A stretch of DNA of 64,000 bases from Clostridiaceae bacterium (GCA_902363735.1 CABJBA010000001.1:744001-808000), one strand, 5' to 3'; positions 9,091 through 16,098 are shown, counted from the first letter of the stretch. Numbers and translations: made by a program. Notes: generated by a model not told the origin, from the sequence alone.

Positions 9091-9607
9091 TCAGCACTTT
9101 GTTTTAATATCAAAGCTTGGATTAAAGGCATAAAAATTCCTGCTGTCCAGATTATCCTGGGTGATTCTCAAGGCCTCGCCGAATCTCTGGAAGTGAACAA
9201 TTTCCCGTTCTCTCAGAAAGCGGATGGGGTCGCAAACGTCAGGGTCCGTTACAACACGCAGTATGTTGTCGTAAGTAGTCCTGGCCTTCTGTTCTGCCGC
9301 CATATCTTCCACTAAATCAGTAATAGGATCACCCTTTGACTGGAATTCACTGGCATTGAAAGGAACCCCTCCTGCCGCCTGAGGCCAGATACCTGTGGTA
9401 TGATCGATATAATATGGACCAAAACCGGATTCCACCACCTGCTCCGGTGTTAAGTTTCTGGTGAGCTGATGGACGATGGTGGCTACGATTTCCAGGTGGG
9501 CTAATTCTTCTGTTCCGATATCCGTCAAAAGTCCCTTGCACTCCTTGTAAGGCATTGCATATCTCTGGGAAAGATAGCGCATGGAAGCTCCCATCTCTCC
9601 ATCCGGG
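9091..9607 (-). CDS. cotJC: Spore coat protein CotJC, 3' segment (codons 31-202 of split gene)
   Basis: Mn-catalase-type CotJC, lacking its own N-terminus here. In frame from the junction it reads GPDGEMGASMRYLSQRYAMP, then DIGTEELAHLE, then a Glu in MAAEQKAR and a His in REREIVHFQRFGEA, which match the dinuclear Mn ligands (Glu35, Glu65, His68, later Glu and His). No ATG, GTG or TTG lies in frame between the upstream TGA (near 9688) and 9607. The only internal start, ATG 9594, would give 167 residues without ligand Glu35. The missing 31 codons are at 13322-13231. Not a random pseudogene: both halves are intact and join exactly. Probably non-functional until the intervening element is removed (inference). 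Confidence 0.93.
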
Positions 9608-9626
9608 CCCCCTGACTTAAAAAACT
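9595..9626. other. Left attachment site of cotJC element
   Basis: The cotJC coding sequence (Gly-Pro-Asp-Gly-Glu codons on the minus strand) stops matching at about 9608-9612. It is followed inside the element by GACTTAAAAAACT (9614-9626), whose complement matches the arm at the right end (10 of 13). The shared crossover candidate is CC at 9608-9609. Confidence 0.8.
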
Positions 9627-9736
9627 CAGAATGCTGTATATAATACCTTTGACATCTAAAAACAAGTGATTTATAATTACATAATCAAAGAAAAAGCAAA
9701 ATCCTTACTGGATTGCTATAGGAAAGGAATAATAAA

Positions 9737-9952
9737 ATGGGAAAATTTGAAGGTGCAACAGCAATCGGCTTAAGAAACAAAGAAACAGATAAATTAATCG
9801 TAGTATATCCTTTTAAAGCAGAAGGAAGCGATGAAGAAATCACAAAAAAGGTTACGGATTGGTATTATATGCAGCATTGCTCCGCTGAGGAAGAGCTGAG
9901 GAATGCATATGTGGATATTTTGACTGAAGCAGAAGTTAAATCTGTAAAATAA
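9737..9952 (+). CDS. Small conserved-looking protein of unknown function (element cargo)
   Basis: 71 residues, GGAAAGG about 9 bases before the ATG. Soluble, charged, with an alpha/beta pattern: KFEGATAIGLRNKETDKLIV, then ITKKVTDWYYMQHCSAEEEL. It is the first gene inside the left end of the cotJC element and points inward. I do not recognise the family. The good ribosome site and balanced codon use support a real gene. Confidence 0.65.
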   Translation: MGKFEGATAIGLRNKETDKLIVVYPFKAEGSDEEITKKVTDWYYMQHCSAEEELRNAYVDILTEAEVKSVK

Positions 9953-10087
9953 TAACTTAAACAAATTATATGTATTATCTAATACAAATGGCGGATCCGG
10001 CCAGGCCTGGACAGTGATTTTCTTTTATCTTTCAGCTTCATAATCACTCTTTAAGGCCTTATTTTCCAAGGTTTTTATAGTTTTTTG

Positions 10088-10116
10088 TTTACGAAACCGG
10101 TTTCGTAAATTATAAT
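10088..10116 (+). promoter_or_regulatory. LacI/GalR-type palindromic operator over a promoter
   Basis: ACGAAACCGGTTTCGT with flanking TTT/AAA makes a perfect 22-base palindrome at 10088-10109. TATAAT follows at 10111, and TTTACG lies 17 bases before it, so the operator fills the spacer of a possible promoter. No LacI-family gene is in the window. Confidence 0.55.
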
Positions 10117-10135
10117 TATATTATCAACTCTTTTT

Positions 10136-10178
10136 AAGAGCACTGGTTTCCCCAAAAACATTCCAGTGCTCTTTTTTT
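10136..10178 (+). terminator. Rho-independent terminator
   Basis: AAGAGCACTGG and CCAGTGCTCTTTTTTT form a strong stem followed by a T-run, only about 25 bases after the LacI-operator promoter. Confidence 0.8.
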
Positions 10179-10243
10179 AATTTTTGTAACCAAAATGCTT
10201 TATTTTTTATAGACAATCATGTATAATATGCTTTGCAATATTG

Positions 10244-10281
10244 AAAGCCCAAGTATTTTATTTCCCCTGCTTGGGCTTTTA
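10244..10281 (+). terminator. Rho-independent terminator upstream of sod
   Basis: AAAGCCCAAGTA and CTTGGGCTTTT form a stem with a trailing T-run, about 100 bases before the SOD start. Confidence 0.7.
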
Positions 10282-10378
10282 TTATGGGTCTTAAAATTTC
10301 AGTTCAACACTCCCACTTCTCATACAAACAAAATAGTTGAATATACATGTAAAAATAGAACAACCGGCAGCAACTTAT

Positions 10379-11014
10379 ATGAATGAACATTATCCGTTTG
10401 TGAATCCCCCACTCCCCTATACTTACGATGCTCTTGAGCCCTATATCAGTGAGCAAACATTATACCTGCATCACGATAGAATCCTGCAGAGATACGTCAG
10501 GAACCTTAATAATACCCTGAGACATTATCCAGAGCTGCACACCTTATCTCTTATAGAACTATTTTCAAATCCAGAGAATCTTCCCCTGGAAATACGACAG
10601 TCTGTCATTGATCATGCGAGAGCATTATATAATCACATCATATTTTTTAATAGTATGGCCAGCCCATATGAACGCTACCCTTCTGTATATTTGTATCCTG
10701 CAATTCTCAAGAAATTTGGATCAGTCGAACAATTTTTTAATGAATTTAAAAGACATGCATTATCTATGTTTGGTGTTGGCTATGTCTGGTTAGCCATAGA
10801 TTCTAACAAAGATCTTCAAATCATAACAACGCTCAACGAAAATTCACCTATTACAGATGATTTGTGCATAATTGCAGGGATTGATCTCTGGGAACACTCC
10901 TACTACTTAGATCATTTTAATAATCGAAATGCCTACATAGAAGACTGGTTCCACGTATTCAACTGGGAAGGAACTGATAATCGTTTAAAAGATTGCATTG
11001 ACGATCTGGCATGA
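10379..11014 (+). CDS. Superoxide dismutase, Fe/Mn family (divergent)
   Basis: 211 residues from ATG 10379; a TTG at 10337 would add 14 residues, and neither has a strong ribosome site. Family order is clear: PLPYTYDALEPYISEQTLYL, first-ligand His in LHHDR, second in NHIIFF, and Asp/His in GIDLWEHSYYLDHFN. The metal ligands are present. The second-sphere gateway His30 position is Ile (HHDRILQRY, Tyr34 kept) and the usual Trp after NHxxF is Phe, so activity may be altered. It is carried within the element that splits cotJC, a Mn-catalase-like coat protein. SOD and CotJC-type catalases are both coat enzymes in some Clostridia, so spore oxidant defence is a reasonable inference. Confidence 0.88.
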   Translation: MNEHYPFVNPPLPYTYDALEPYISEQTLYLHHDRILQRYVRNLNNTLRHYPELHTLSLIELFSNPENLPLEIRQSVIDHARALYNHIIFFNSMASPYERYPSVYLYPAILKKFGSVEQFFNEFKRHALSMFGVGYVWLAIDSNKDLQIITTLNENSPITDDLCIIAGIDLWEHSYYLDHFNNRNAYIEDWFHVFNWEGTDNRLKDCIDDLA

Positions 11015-11049
11015 TACTCATAACATACAACGCACTAAATAAGATAGTT

Positions 11050-11202
11050 CTATTTATTACCATTCTTGAACGCATCAATGATAATAAATACCACAAGCGG
11101 AACTAAAATAAAAAGGGGAACTATGGTATTTATTGGCTTAGGTAGAACAATTACCAGCATACCTTCCAATACCATTAACAAAAAAATAATTGCTTTCTTC
11201 AA
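11050..11202 (-). CDS. Small hydrophobic membrane protein (50 residues)
   Basis: TTG start at 11202 preceded by TGGAGG 8 bases upstream, stop TAG at 11050. It reads MKKAIIFLLMVLEGMLVIVL, then a second hydrophobic run (IVPLFILVPLVVFIIIDAF) and a basic tail, so two transmembrane helices are likely. It faces SOD tail-to-tail inside the cotJC element. Family unknown; a protein of this type could be a membrane-acting small protein, but no function is claimed. Confidence 0.6.
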   Translation of the reverse strand: MKKAIIFLLMVLEGMLVIVLPKPINTIVPLFILVPLVVFIIIDAFKNGNK

Positions 11203-11357
11203 TTTATAATTCCTCCATAACTTCGTGTGTGCTCAGAACATTATACCATATACTAATGCACTTTTCCATTTTGGCAAACACAAAGCGGCGAAATACCTCT
11301 ATACATAAATCTCTTTATTCTCAGTCGGCAGGATTTCCTCTTGCCGGCTCCCTCTAT

Positions 11358-11525
11358 TTATGAATTGATATGGCCCCCCGTTTTTCTTCTATATCCAGCC
11401 AGCTCCATCATTCTGTCCTGAATCAGGATTCCAATTCTTTCCCGTTCCTCATCTGGTAAAGACTCTATCGAAACATCACTGCCATCAATCTCTATGAAAT
11501 TCTCAATAACTGGTTCTTGTTTCAT
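11358..11525 (-). CDS. Small acidic protein next to serine recombinase; candidate directionality factor
   Basis: 55 residues, ATG 11525 preceded by AAAGGGGGG. It reads MKQEPVIENFIEIDGSDVSI, then SLPDEERERIGILIQDRMME and a basic end (YRRK). The predicted helix with a charged face fits a small protein partner. It is divergent from the large serine recombinase, separated by about 216 bases. In spsM and skin elements a small protein encoded beside the recombinase (SprB is 58 residues) sets excision direction. Position and size suggest the same role here; there is no sequence proof. Confidence 0.65.
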   Translation of the reverse strand: MKQEPVIENFIEIDGSDVSIESLPDEERERIGILIQDRMMELAGYRRKTGGHINS

Positions 11526-11691
11526 ACAATCCCCCCTTTCGGTAGATTGTATGCTGCACCGTTTGTACTTGTTTCTGCCCTCTTCTTATAATCTATCCAC
11601 GAAAAAAGCCGCTATGATCTTGACAACCGGAAAAAACTTTTCAGCTGGTAAAGGCTGCTGTGGGGCTTATTTCCAAAACCCTCTGGCAAGG

Positions 11692-11723
11692 AGCGTATTT
11701 TTTATACGCTGAAATCATATATT
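11692..11723 (+). promoter_or_regulatory. Possible sporulation-type promoter and dyad before recombinase
   Basis: AGCGTAT and ATACGCT flank a 5-base T loop (11692-11710), followed by CATATATT (11716). GCGTATT and CATATATT resemble mother-cell sigma-E -35 (GCATATT-like) and -10 (CATACAAT-like) elements, but the 16-base spacing is 1-2 longer than usual. Weak evidence. Confidence 0.25.
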
Positions 11724-11741
11724 CACACAGGAGATGATATA

Positions 11742-13214
11742 ATGAAACCTTTATCTGCACCACGCCCTTTGGAGATAGGCGCCGCATATATTCGCGTAAG
11801 CACTGACGATCAGACAGAGCTGTCCCCCGATGCCCAGACCCGTGTCATCATGGAGGCTGCCAAAGCTGACGGTTTTATAATCCCAAAAGAATTTATCTTT
11901 ATAGAGAAAAAAGGAATCTCCGGACGAAAGGCAGAAAACCGGCCTGAATTCCAGCACATGATTGCTATTGCAAAATCTCAGAAACCGGCGCCCTTCAGCC
12001 GCCTTTATCTATGGAAATTCTCCCGTTTTGCCCGAAACCAGGAAGAAAGTACCTTTTATAAAGGTATCCTCCGGAAAAAATGCAGCATAGAAATTAAAAG
12101 TGTCTCAGAACCTATCATGGAGGGAATGTTTGGAAGGCTTATAGAAACCATCATTGAATGGTTTGATGAGTATTACTCCATTAATCTCTCCGGGGAAGTT
12201 CTGCGTGGCATGACGGAAAAGGCCCTGCGTTCCGGTTATCAGACTGCACCCTGCCTAGGCTACTCTGCTGTAGGAGAGGGAAATCCTTTTATCATAGATG
12301 AAAAGAACTACCCTATTGTAGAATACATTTTCCAGTCCTTCTATTCCGGAAAGGATTTAAATGCCATTGCAAGGGATGCAAACCAGTACGGTTTTAGAAG
12401 CCGCCGGGGGAATCTCTTTGACCGACGGTCCATCTGCCGGGTTCTTACCAACCACTTTTATATAGGGGAAGTAAACTGGAATGGAATCACCTTCCAGGGA
12501 ACCCATGAAACACGCCCTTCCGTAAGCAGTATCTTTCATGATGTTCAGAAACGTATTGAATCCGAATACAGGCCTTTAAGCCGAAGAGAGGTTTCTTCCA
12601 CGGCCCACTGGCTATCCGGGCTTTTAAAGTGCAGCATCTGCGGTGGTAGTCTGGGTTATAACCGCTCCAATGACCGCAAAAAACGGCCTGATACCTTCCA
12701 GTGCTGGAAGTATGCCAAAGGCTTGCATCCCGGATCCTGCAGCGTATCCGTCCATATTGCGGAAAAGGCTGTGCTTGATTCCCTGCGAAAAGTCATCACA
12801 ACCAAACATGCAGAATATGAATGCATCCAAAAAAACGATCAGGCAATTAAGGGAGATGAAATTGTTTTTCAGGAAGCCTTGACACGTATAAAAGTGAAAG
12901 AACGCCGTATCCGGGAAGCCTATGAAAAGGAAATAGATACTTTAGAAGAATACAAGCAAAACAAGCTCCGCCTGAAGACAGAACGAGAGGAGTTGGAATC
13001 TAACTTTTCTCATGTCTGTAAGGACTCTGCCGGTGAGCCAGAAACTATTCCTGATAAAGCAGAACTGATCCGCCGGATATATGTAGCACATGAAATGATT
13101 TCTGATCCGGATGTGGACTACGAAACAAAAGGAAATGCGCTGAGAGCTGTTGTTAAAAAAATCGTATTTGACCGGAAATCCAGCCTCTTCTCTTTTTTTT
13201 ACTATCTATCATAA
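11742..13214 (+). CDS. Large serine recombinase (SpoIVCA/SprA type)
   Basis: 490 residues, AGGAG 8 bases before the ATG. The resolvase catalytic domain begins AAYIRVSTDDQTELSPDAQT with the nucleophile Ser in RVST and catalytic Arg residues in KFSRFAR. A 'recombinase' DNA-binding domain follows (GYSAVGEGNPFIIDEKNYPI, IYRVLTN-like region RSICRVLTNHFYIGEVNWNG). Then comes a zinc ribbon (LLKCSICGGSLGYN with a later CWKY...C) and a C-terminal coiled coil (about 370-430). These enzymes catalyse integration or excision at short att sites. Its stop lies 17 bases from the right att crossover. It appears full length and intact, so the element should be able to move. Confidence 0.95.
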   Translation: MKPLSAPRPLEIGAAYIRVSTDDQTELSPDAQTRVIMEAAKADGFIIPKEFIFIEKKGISGRKAENRPEFQHMIAIAKSQKPAPFSRLYLWKFSRFARNQEESTFYKGILRKKCSIEIKSVSEPIMEGMFGRLIETIIEWFDEYYSINLSGEVLRGMTEKALRSGYQTAPCLGYSAVGEGNPFIIDEKNYPIVEYIFQSFYSGKDLNAIARDANQYGFRSRRGNLFDRRSICRVLTNHFYIGEVNWNGITFQGTHETRPSVSSIFHDVQKRIESEYRPLSRREVSSTAHWLSGLLKCSICGGSLGYNRSNDRKKRPDTFQCWKYAKGLHPGSCSVSVHIAEKAVLDSLRKVITTKHAEYECIQKNDQAIKGDEIVFQEALTRIKVKERRIREAYEKEIDTLEEYKQNKLRLKTEREELESNFSHVCKDSAGEPETIPDKAELIRRIYVAHEMISDPDVDYETKGNALRAVVKKIVFDRKSSLFSFFYYLS

Positions 13215-13322
13215 GTTTTTGCTGTCTGGTCCTCCGTACTGACTCATGATAAACATGGCCATTTTGGGATTGGGAGTTTTAATATTTACCGGATACTGCA
13301 ATCTCTTTTCATATCTCCACAT
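13209..13322 (-). CDS. cotJC: Spore coat protein CotJC, 5' segment (codons 1-31 plus out-of-element tail)
   Basis: ATG 13322 overlaps the cotJB stop (TGATG), the usual cotJB-cotJC coupling. It reads MWRYEKRLQYPVNIKTPNPK, then MAMFIMSQYGGPD, the canonical CotJC N-terminus. After Gly-Gly-Pro-Asp the frame runs into element sequence (SKNL) and stops at TGA 13209-13211. Joined at GG 13232-13231 to position 9607, it continues as GPDGEMGAS with no frame change, giving 609 bases and 202 residues. In the unexcised state only a 37-residue peptide would be made. Confidence 0.93.
   Translation of the reverse strand: MWRYEKRLQYPVNIKTPNPKMAMFIMSQYGGPDSKNL
13214..13236. other. Right attachment site of cotJC element
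   Basis: Inside arm AGTTTTTGCTGTC (13214-13226), then TGGTCCTCC that belongs to cotJC. Its arm pairs as a dyad with GACTTAAAAAACT at the left end. CC at 13231-13232 is the centre of the rebuilt attP-like site. Confidence 0.8.
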
Positions 13323-13588
13323 CAGCCGCACTCTCCTTCCCATGGCCATGGATCATTGATCCAGCACCAGTAATTCGCATCCATGACTCCTTCAACCATT
13401 AACGGCCCGCACTGAGCCTCATAGGCCATAACTGCCTGCTGTCTCATATTTGACACATAATAGTAATAGTTTAAAGCATCCTGATCACTGGGATGGGTGT
13501 CAAGATACAAAACCACATCATCCATGGCAAAGCTGGCTTCATACACCTGCTGCAACAATACACTGCAATCAATATTATTTCCTGTCAT
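13322..13588 (-). CDS. cotJB: Spore coat protein CotJB
   Basis: 88 residues from ATG 13588; the start overlaps the cotJA stop by 4 bases (ATGA) and an AGAGG lies 8 bases upstream. A GTG at 13597 is possible. Family pattern is LLQQVYEASFAMDDVVLYLD, THPSDQDALNYYYYV, and the ending WCWINDPWPWEGECG. CotJB is part of the CotJ coat complex assembled in the mother cell beneath or within the inner coat, with CotJA and CotJC. Order cotJA-cotJB-cotJC is preserved except that cotJC is split by the element immediately downstream. Confidence 0.92.
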   Translation of the reverse strand: MTGNNIDCSVLLQQVYEASFAMDDVVLYLDTHPSDQDALNYYYYVSNMRQQAVMAYEAQCGPLMVEGVMDANYWCWINDPWPWEGECG

Positions 13589-14535
13589 CTCCGGCACCTC
13601 TCCATTGTAAACGGTTTATCCAGATCCGGGAAAATGGTTCCTCTGTTTATGGCTGTTTCAACAGAATAAACCTGCTGCCACTGCTGCCATGGCACATAGG
13701 TCATACCCACTGGAAATTGGTCAATGTTTTCATACGGCATAGCCGGAGGATTGCATCCGGGCATTTCCGGTCTTTTTTTCCGGGCTGGCCTTACACTGGA
13801 GTCCGGACACATCATGGGAGCCTCCCAATTATTTCCGCAAGGACACGGCATGGCAGGACATTTTGCAGGACAGATTTTTTCCGGCATTGGAGGACATACC
13901 GGCTTTATTTCTCTGGGCATGGCAGGACACTTTGCAGGACAGATTTTTTCCGGCATTGGGGGGCACTGCACCGGCTTTATTTCCCTGGGCATGGCAGGAC
14001 ACTTTGCAGGACAAATTTTTTCCGGCATTGGAGGACACACCGATTTTACTTCCCTGGGCATGACAGGACACCTTGCAGGACAAATTTTTTCCGGCATTGG
14101 GGGGCACACCGGCTTTACTTCTCTGGGCATGACAGGACACTTTGCAGGACAGATTTTTTCCGGCATTGGGGGGCACACCGGCTTTACTTCTTTGCACACT
14201 GGCTGACATTTAGTCGGGCAGCATTTTTCAGATCTTGGCGGACACTGGGTTGATGATACCTCCTCCGGTTCTTCAGGACATACCTCTTCCTCTGAAATTA
14301 CCGCCTCCATTGGATGGATCCAGGGACATGGATCTATGGGAACCGGGGAATTTCCCATTGACATCTGGTCAACCGGTATATGGTCAGTCCTGGCCGGACC
14401 GGAACCCAAGGGCATATCAGGACGGATCACCGTTCCGGGGACCATGGACATATCAAACTCCATAGCAGGACCCCAATGGCCTTCGCCCATGCCGGAAAAG
14501 GTTTCCGGAAAGCTTTGTTTCGTGTAACAATCCAT
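13585..14535 (-). CDS. cotJA: CotJA-domain spore coat protein with Cys/Pro-rich tandem repeats
   Basis: 316 residues from ATG 14535, 11 bases after AAAGGAG; the upstream ATG 14556 lacks a site. The C-terminal 50 residues are a CotJA domain (DQFPVGMTYVPWQQWQQVYS, then INRGTIFPDLDKPFTMERCR). Classical CotJA is only about 80 residues. Here it is preceded by an acidic N-terminal region (GEGHWGPAMEFDMSMVP) and five copies of a 23-residue unit, EVKPVCPPMPEKICPAKCP plus MPR. The many cysteines suggest disulfide cross-linking in the coat or exosporium. First gene of the cotJABC run; a FAD/Rieske oxidoreductase ends 41 bases upstream. Confidence 0.88.
   Translation of the reverse strand: MDCYTKQSFPETFSGMGEGHWGPAMEFDMSMVPGTVIRPDMPLGSGPARTDHIPVDQMSMGNSPVPIDPCPWIHPMEAVISEEEVCPEEPEEVSSTQCPPRSEKCCPTKCQPVCKEVKPVCPPMPEKICPAKCPVMPREVKPVCPPMPEKICPARCPVMPREVKSVCPPMPEKICPAKCPAMPREIKPVQCPPMPEKICPAKCPAMPREIKPVCPPMPEKICPAKCPAMPCPCGNNWEAPMMCPDSSVRPARKKRPEMPGCNPPAMPYENIDQFPVGMTYVPWQQWQQVYSVETAINRGTIFPDLDKPFTMERCRR
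13843..14190. repeat. Five tandem 69-base repeats in cotJA
   Basis: Five near-identical 69-base units (one is 72 with an extra Gln codon) encode the CPPMPEKICPAKCP motif. In-frame multiples keep the reading frame, so copy number may vary between strains. Open frames on both strands here are artefacts of the repeat. Confidence 0.9.
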
Positions 14536-14575
14536 AGAATGTATGACTCCTTTCATTATTTGAAAGATTCTAATA

Positions 14576-15910
14576 TCAATCTATGAATGGAATACTCTGT
14601 TGTGCAGGGCCAGATGAGATTTTTCCATTAAATTCAAAGGAAGATCCGTGACAGGGACACTCCCACCGCTTGTCATATCGGTTCCATACAAGACGGCAGC
14701 CCATATGGGGACAATTTACAGCACCTGGCAATACTCCGGATGAAAGCCCTTTTACGGATTCCATTCCATGAAACACCATTCTTTTGGCAGAAGCAGCCGG
14801 ATGATGCCTTTGGGGAGAGAACACCTTGTCATAGGGAGTTCTTTTTCCGGCAATCTGGGCACTTAAAAGTTTTGCAGCCACCATAGAAGAACTCATACCC
14901 CATTTTCCAAAGCCAGTTGCAACATACCAGTCAGGCCTGTTTCCGGAAAACTTACCGATATAGGGAATCCCGTCCAGAGTCATACAGTCCTGGGCTGTCC
15001 ACCGCCCGCCTTCCTTTGCTCCCGGAAACAAATGTTCTCCCAGCCGTTTCATCACTGAAAAAGGATTATCCTCAGGAATCTTTCCGGTTCTGTGCCCTCC
15101 ATACCCCATCAGCAGCTTATCCCCGGCGCTGCGGAAGGAACATGCTTTAGAGTCAATTCCCAGATACATATCCTGAAGAGGCTTTACAGGCTCCAGCTCC
15201 AGCACATAGCTTTTTTCCTGATACATTTTTGCAAAATAAAATCCCGGAACATTGACAAAGGGATAGTGAGTAGCAAATACCACCTTATCTGCCTTTACCA
15301 CCCCCCGGTCCGTAACCGCTTCATGACCATTGACTTTGATGACTCTTGTCCGTTCAAAAACCGTAAGTCCGGCAGATATATCTCTTATAAATTCCAGAGG
15401 GTGAAACTGAGCCTGCCCGGAAAACCGCACCGCTCCGTGAACTTGAAAGGGCAAATCCAATTCTCCCTGAAAAGAGGCAGGAAGGCCCAGTCCCATGGCG
15501 CATTCTGCTTCCCCAAGAAGAGATGCTGATTCTTTGACTGAATACAGATACGCATCCTTTGTCTCAAAATGGCACTGAATGGAGTGAGTTCTTATGAGTT
15601 TTCCGTACTCTTCTATAGCAAGCTGGTTAGCCTTTCCATACAGCCTGGCTGTTTCTTTTCCCATAATCTTTTCCATCTTTTTATAAATCAGGTTATGCTG
15701 AGATGTGATTTTTGCCGTAGTAAATCCGGTCTGTCCGCTTCCTATCCGGTCTGCTTCCAGAACCACCACATGATATCCCTGTCTCTGTAAATAATAGGCT
15801 GTCAATATCCCTGCCATCCCTGCTCCTATGACCAAAACCTGAGTCCTCTTGTTTCCAGGAAGAGGATTCCTCCGGGGGATGGAGGCTGTTTCCGTCCAAA
15901 TTGATTTCAT
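14576..15910 (-). CDS. FAD-dependent oxidoreductase with C-terminal Rieske [2Fe-2S] domain
   Basis: 444 residues from ATG 15910, preceded by GAGGTGA 4 bases away; ATG 15925 has no ribosome site. N-terminal DAO-type FAD fold: VLVIGAGMAGILTAYYLQRQ and VVLEADRIGSGQTGFTTAKI. C-terminal Rieske: CPHMGC and CPCHGSSF supply the two Cys and two His ligands. This architecture oxidises amines or amino acids and passes electrons via the Rieske centre; the substrate is unknown. It is 41 bases upstream of cotJA on the same strand, so it may be expressed with the coat genes (inference). Confidence 0.9.
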   Translation of the reverse strand: MKSIWTETASIPRRNPLPGNKRTQVLVIGAGMAGILTAYYLQRQGYHVVVLEADRIGSGQTGFTTAKITSQHNLIYKKMEKIMGKETARLYGKANQLAIEEYGKLIRTHSIQCHFETKDAYLYSVKESASLLGEAECAMGLGLPASFQGELDLPFQVHGAVRFSGQAQFHPLEFIRDISAGLTVFERTRVIKVNGHEAVTDRGVVKADKVVFATHYPFVNVPGFYFAKMYQEKSYVLELEPVKPLQDMYLGIDSKACSFRSAGDKLLMGYGGHRTGKIPEDNPFSVMKRLGEHLFPGAKEGGRWTAQDCMTLDGIPYIGKFSGNRPDWYVATGFGKWGMSSSMVAAKLLSAQIAGKRTPYDKVFSPQRHHPAASAKRMVFHGMESVKGLSSGVLPGAVNCPHMGCRLVWNRYDKRWECPCHGSSFEFNGKISSGPAQQSIPFID

Positions 15911-16047
15911 CTTCTCACCTCGCATTTTACTCCAAGCGTTCTTTCTGTTTCTATGGTTTAACCTTCATAAGAGAAATTATGCCTCAGAACACCGTCTTTT
16001 ATTCCCTGTATCAAAAAGGAGCCATGGAGCAAATCTGAAAAAAGCAT

Positions 16048-16096
16048 AAAAAATGCGCTCTGCCTGGCTGAAAGCCATTTCAAAGCGCATTTTTTG
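16048..16096. terminator. Terminator after CBS-domain gene
   Basis: AAAAAATGCGCT and AGCGCATTTTTT form a stem with an inner TGGCT/AGCCA pairing. It starts 3 bases after the CBS gene stop on the minus strand and can also stop plus-strand reading. Confidence 0.85.
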
Positions 16097-16098
16097 AT

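Larger units (their letters stand above)
9953..10378. other. Regulatory intergenic region inside the cotJC element
   Basis: 426 bases without a gene. It contains a LacI-type palindrome over a promoter (10088-10116), a terminator (10136-10178), a TATAAT at 10222 and a second terminator (10244-10281). Short untranslated transcripts are possible here. Confidence 0.5.
9608..13232 (+). mobile_element. Skin-like serine-recombinase element interrupting cotJC
   Basis: A compact element of about 3,623 bp sits between the two halves of cotJC. It holds a 71-residue protein (9737), a superoxide dismutase (10379), a 50-residue membrane protein (11050-11202), a 55-residue acidic protein (11358-11525) and a large serine recombinase (11742-13214). 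The flanking cotJC sequence differs at wobble positions, but GG, GG, CC and GA are shared, and any crossover in these restores the same 202-residue reading frame. There are no phage structural or conjugation genes. By family knowledge such elements (skin in sigK, SP-beta in spsM, vfbin in spoVFB) are excised in the mother cell; excision here is inference. Confidence 0.88.

Noticed and set aside
9091..9594. cotJC 3' part as a simple 5'-truncated pseudogene
   Set aside because: The missing 5' part is intact next to cotJB and both ends join exactly at a recombinase element, so a split gene explains it better.
9608..13232. Interpretation as a prophage or ICE
   Set aside because: There are no structural, replication, relaxase or conjugation genes in the 3.6 kb; only recombinase, SOD and small proteins.
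13843..14190. Tandem repeats might be a CRISPR array
   Set aside because: The repeats are contiguous, with no spacers, and encode an in-frame protein motif; no cas genes are near.
13450..14253. Long open frames on the plus strand through the cotJA region
   Set aside because: They are antisense to a repetitive Cys/Pro gene that lacks stops in several frames, and have no ribosome site.
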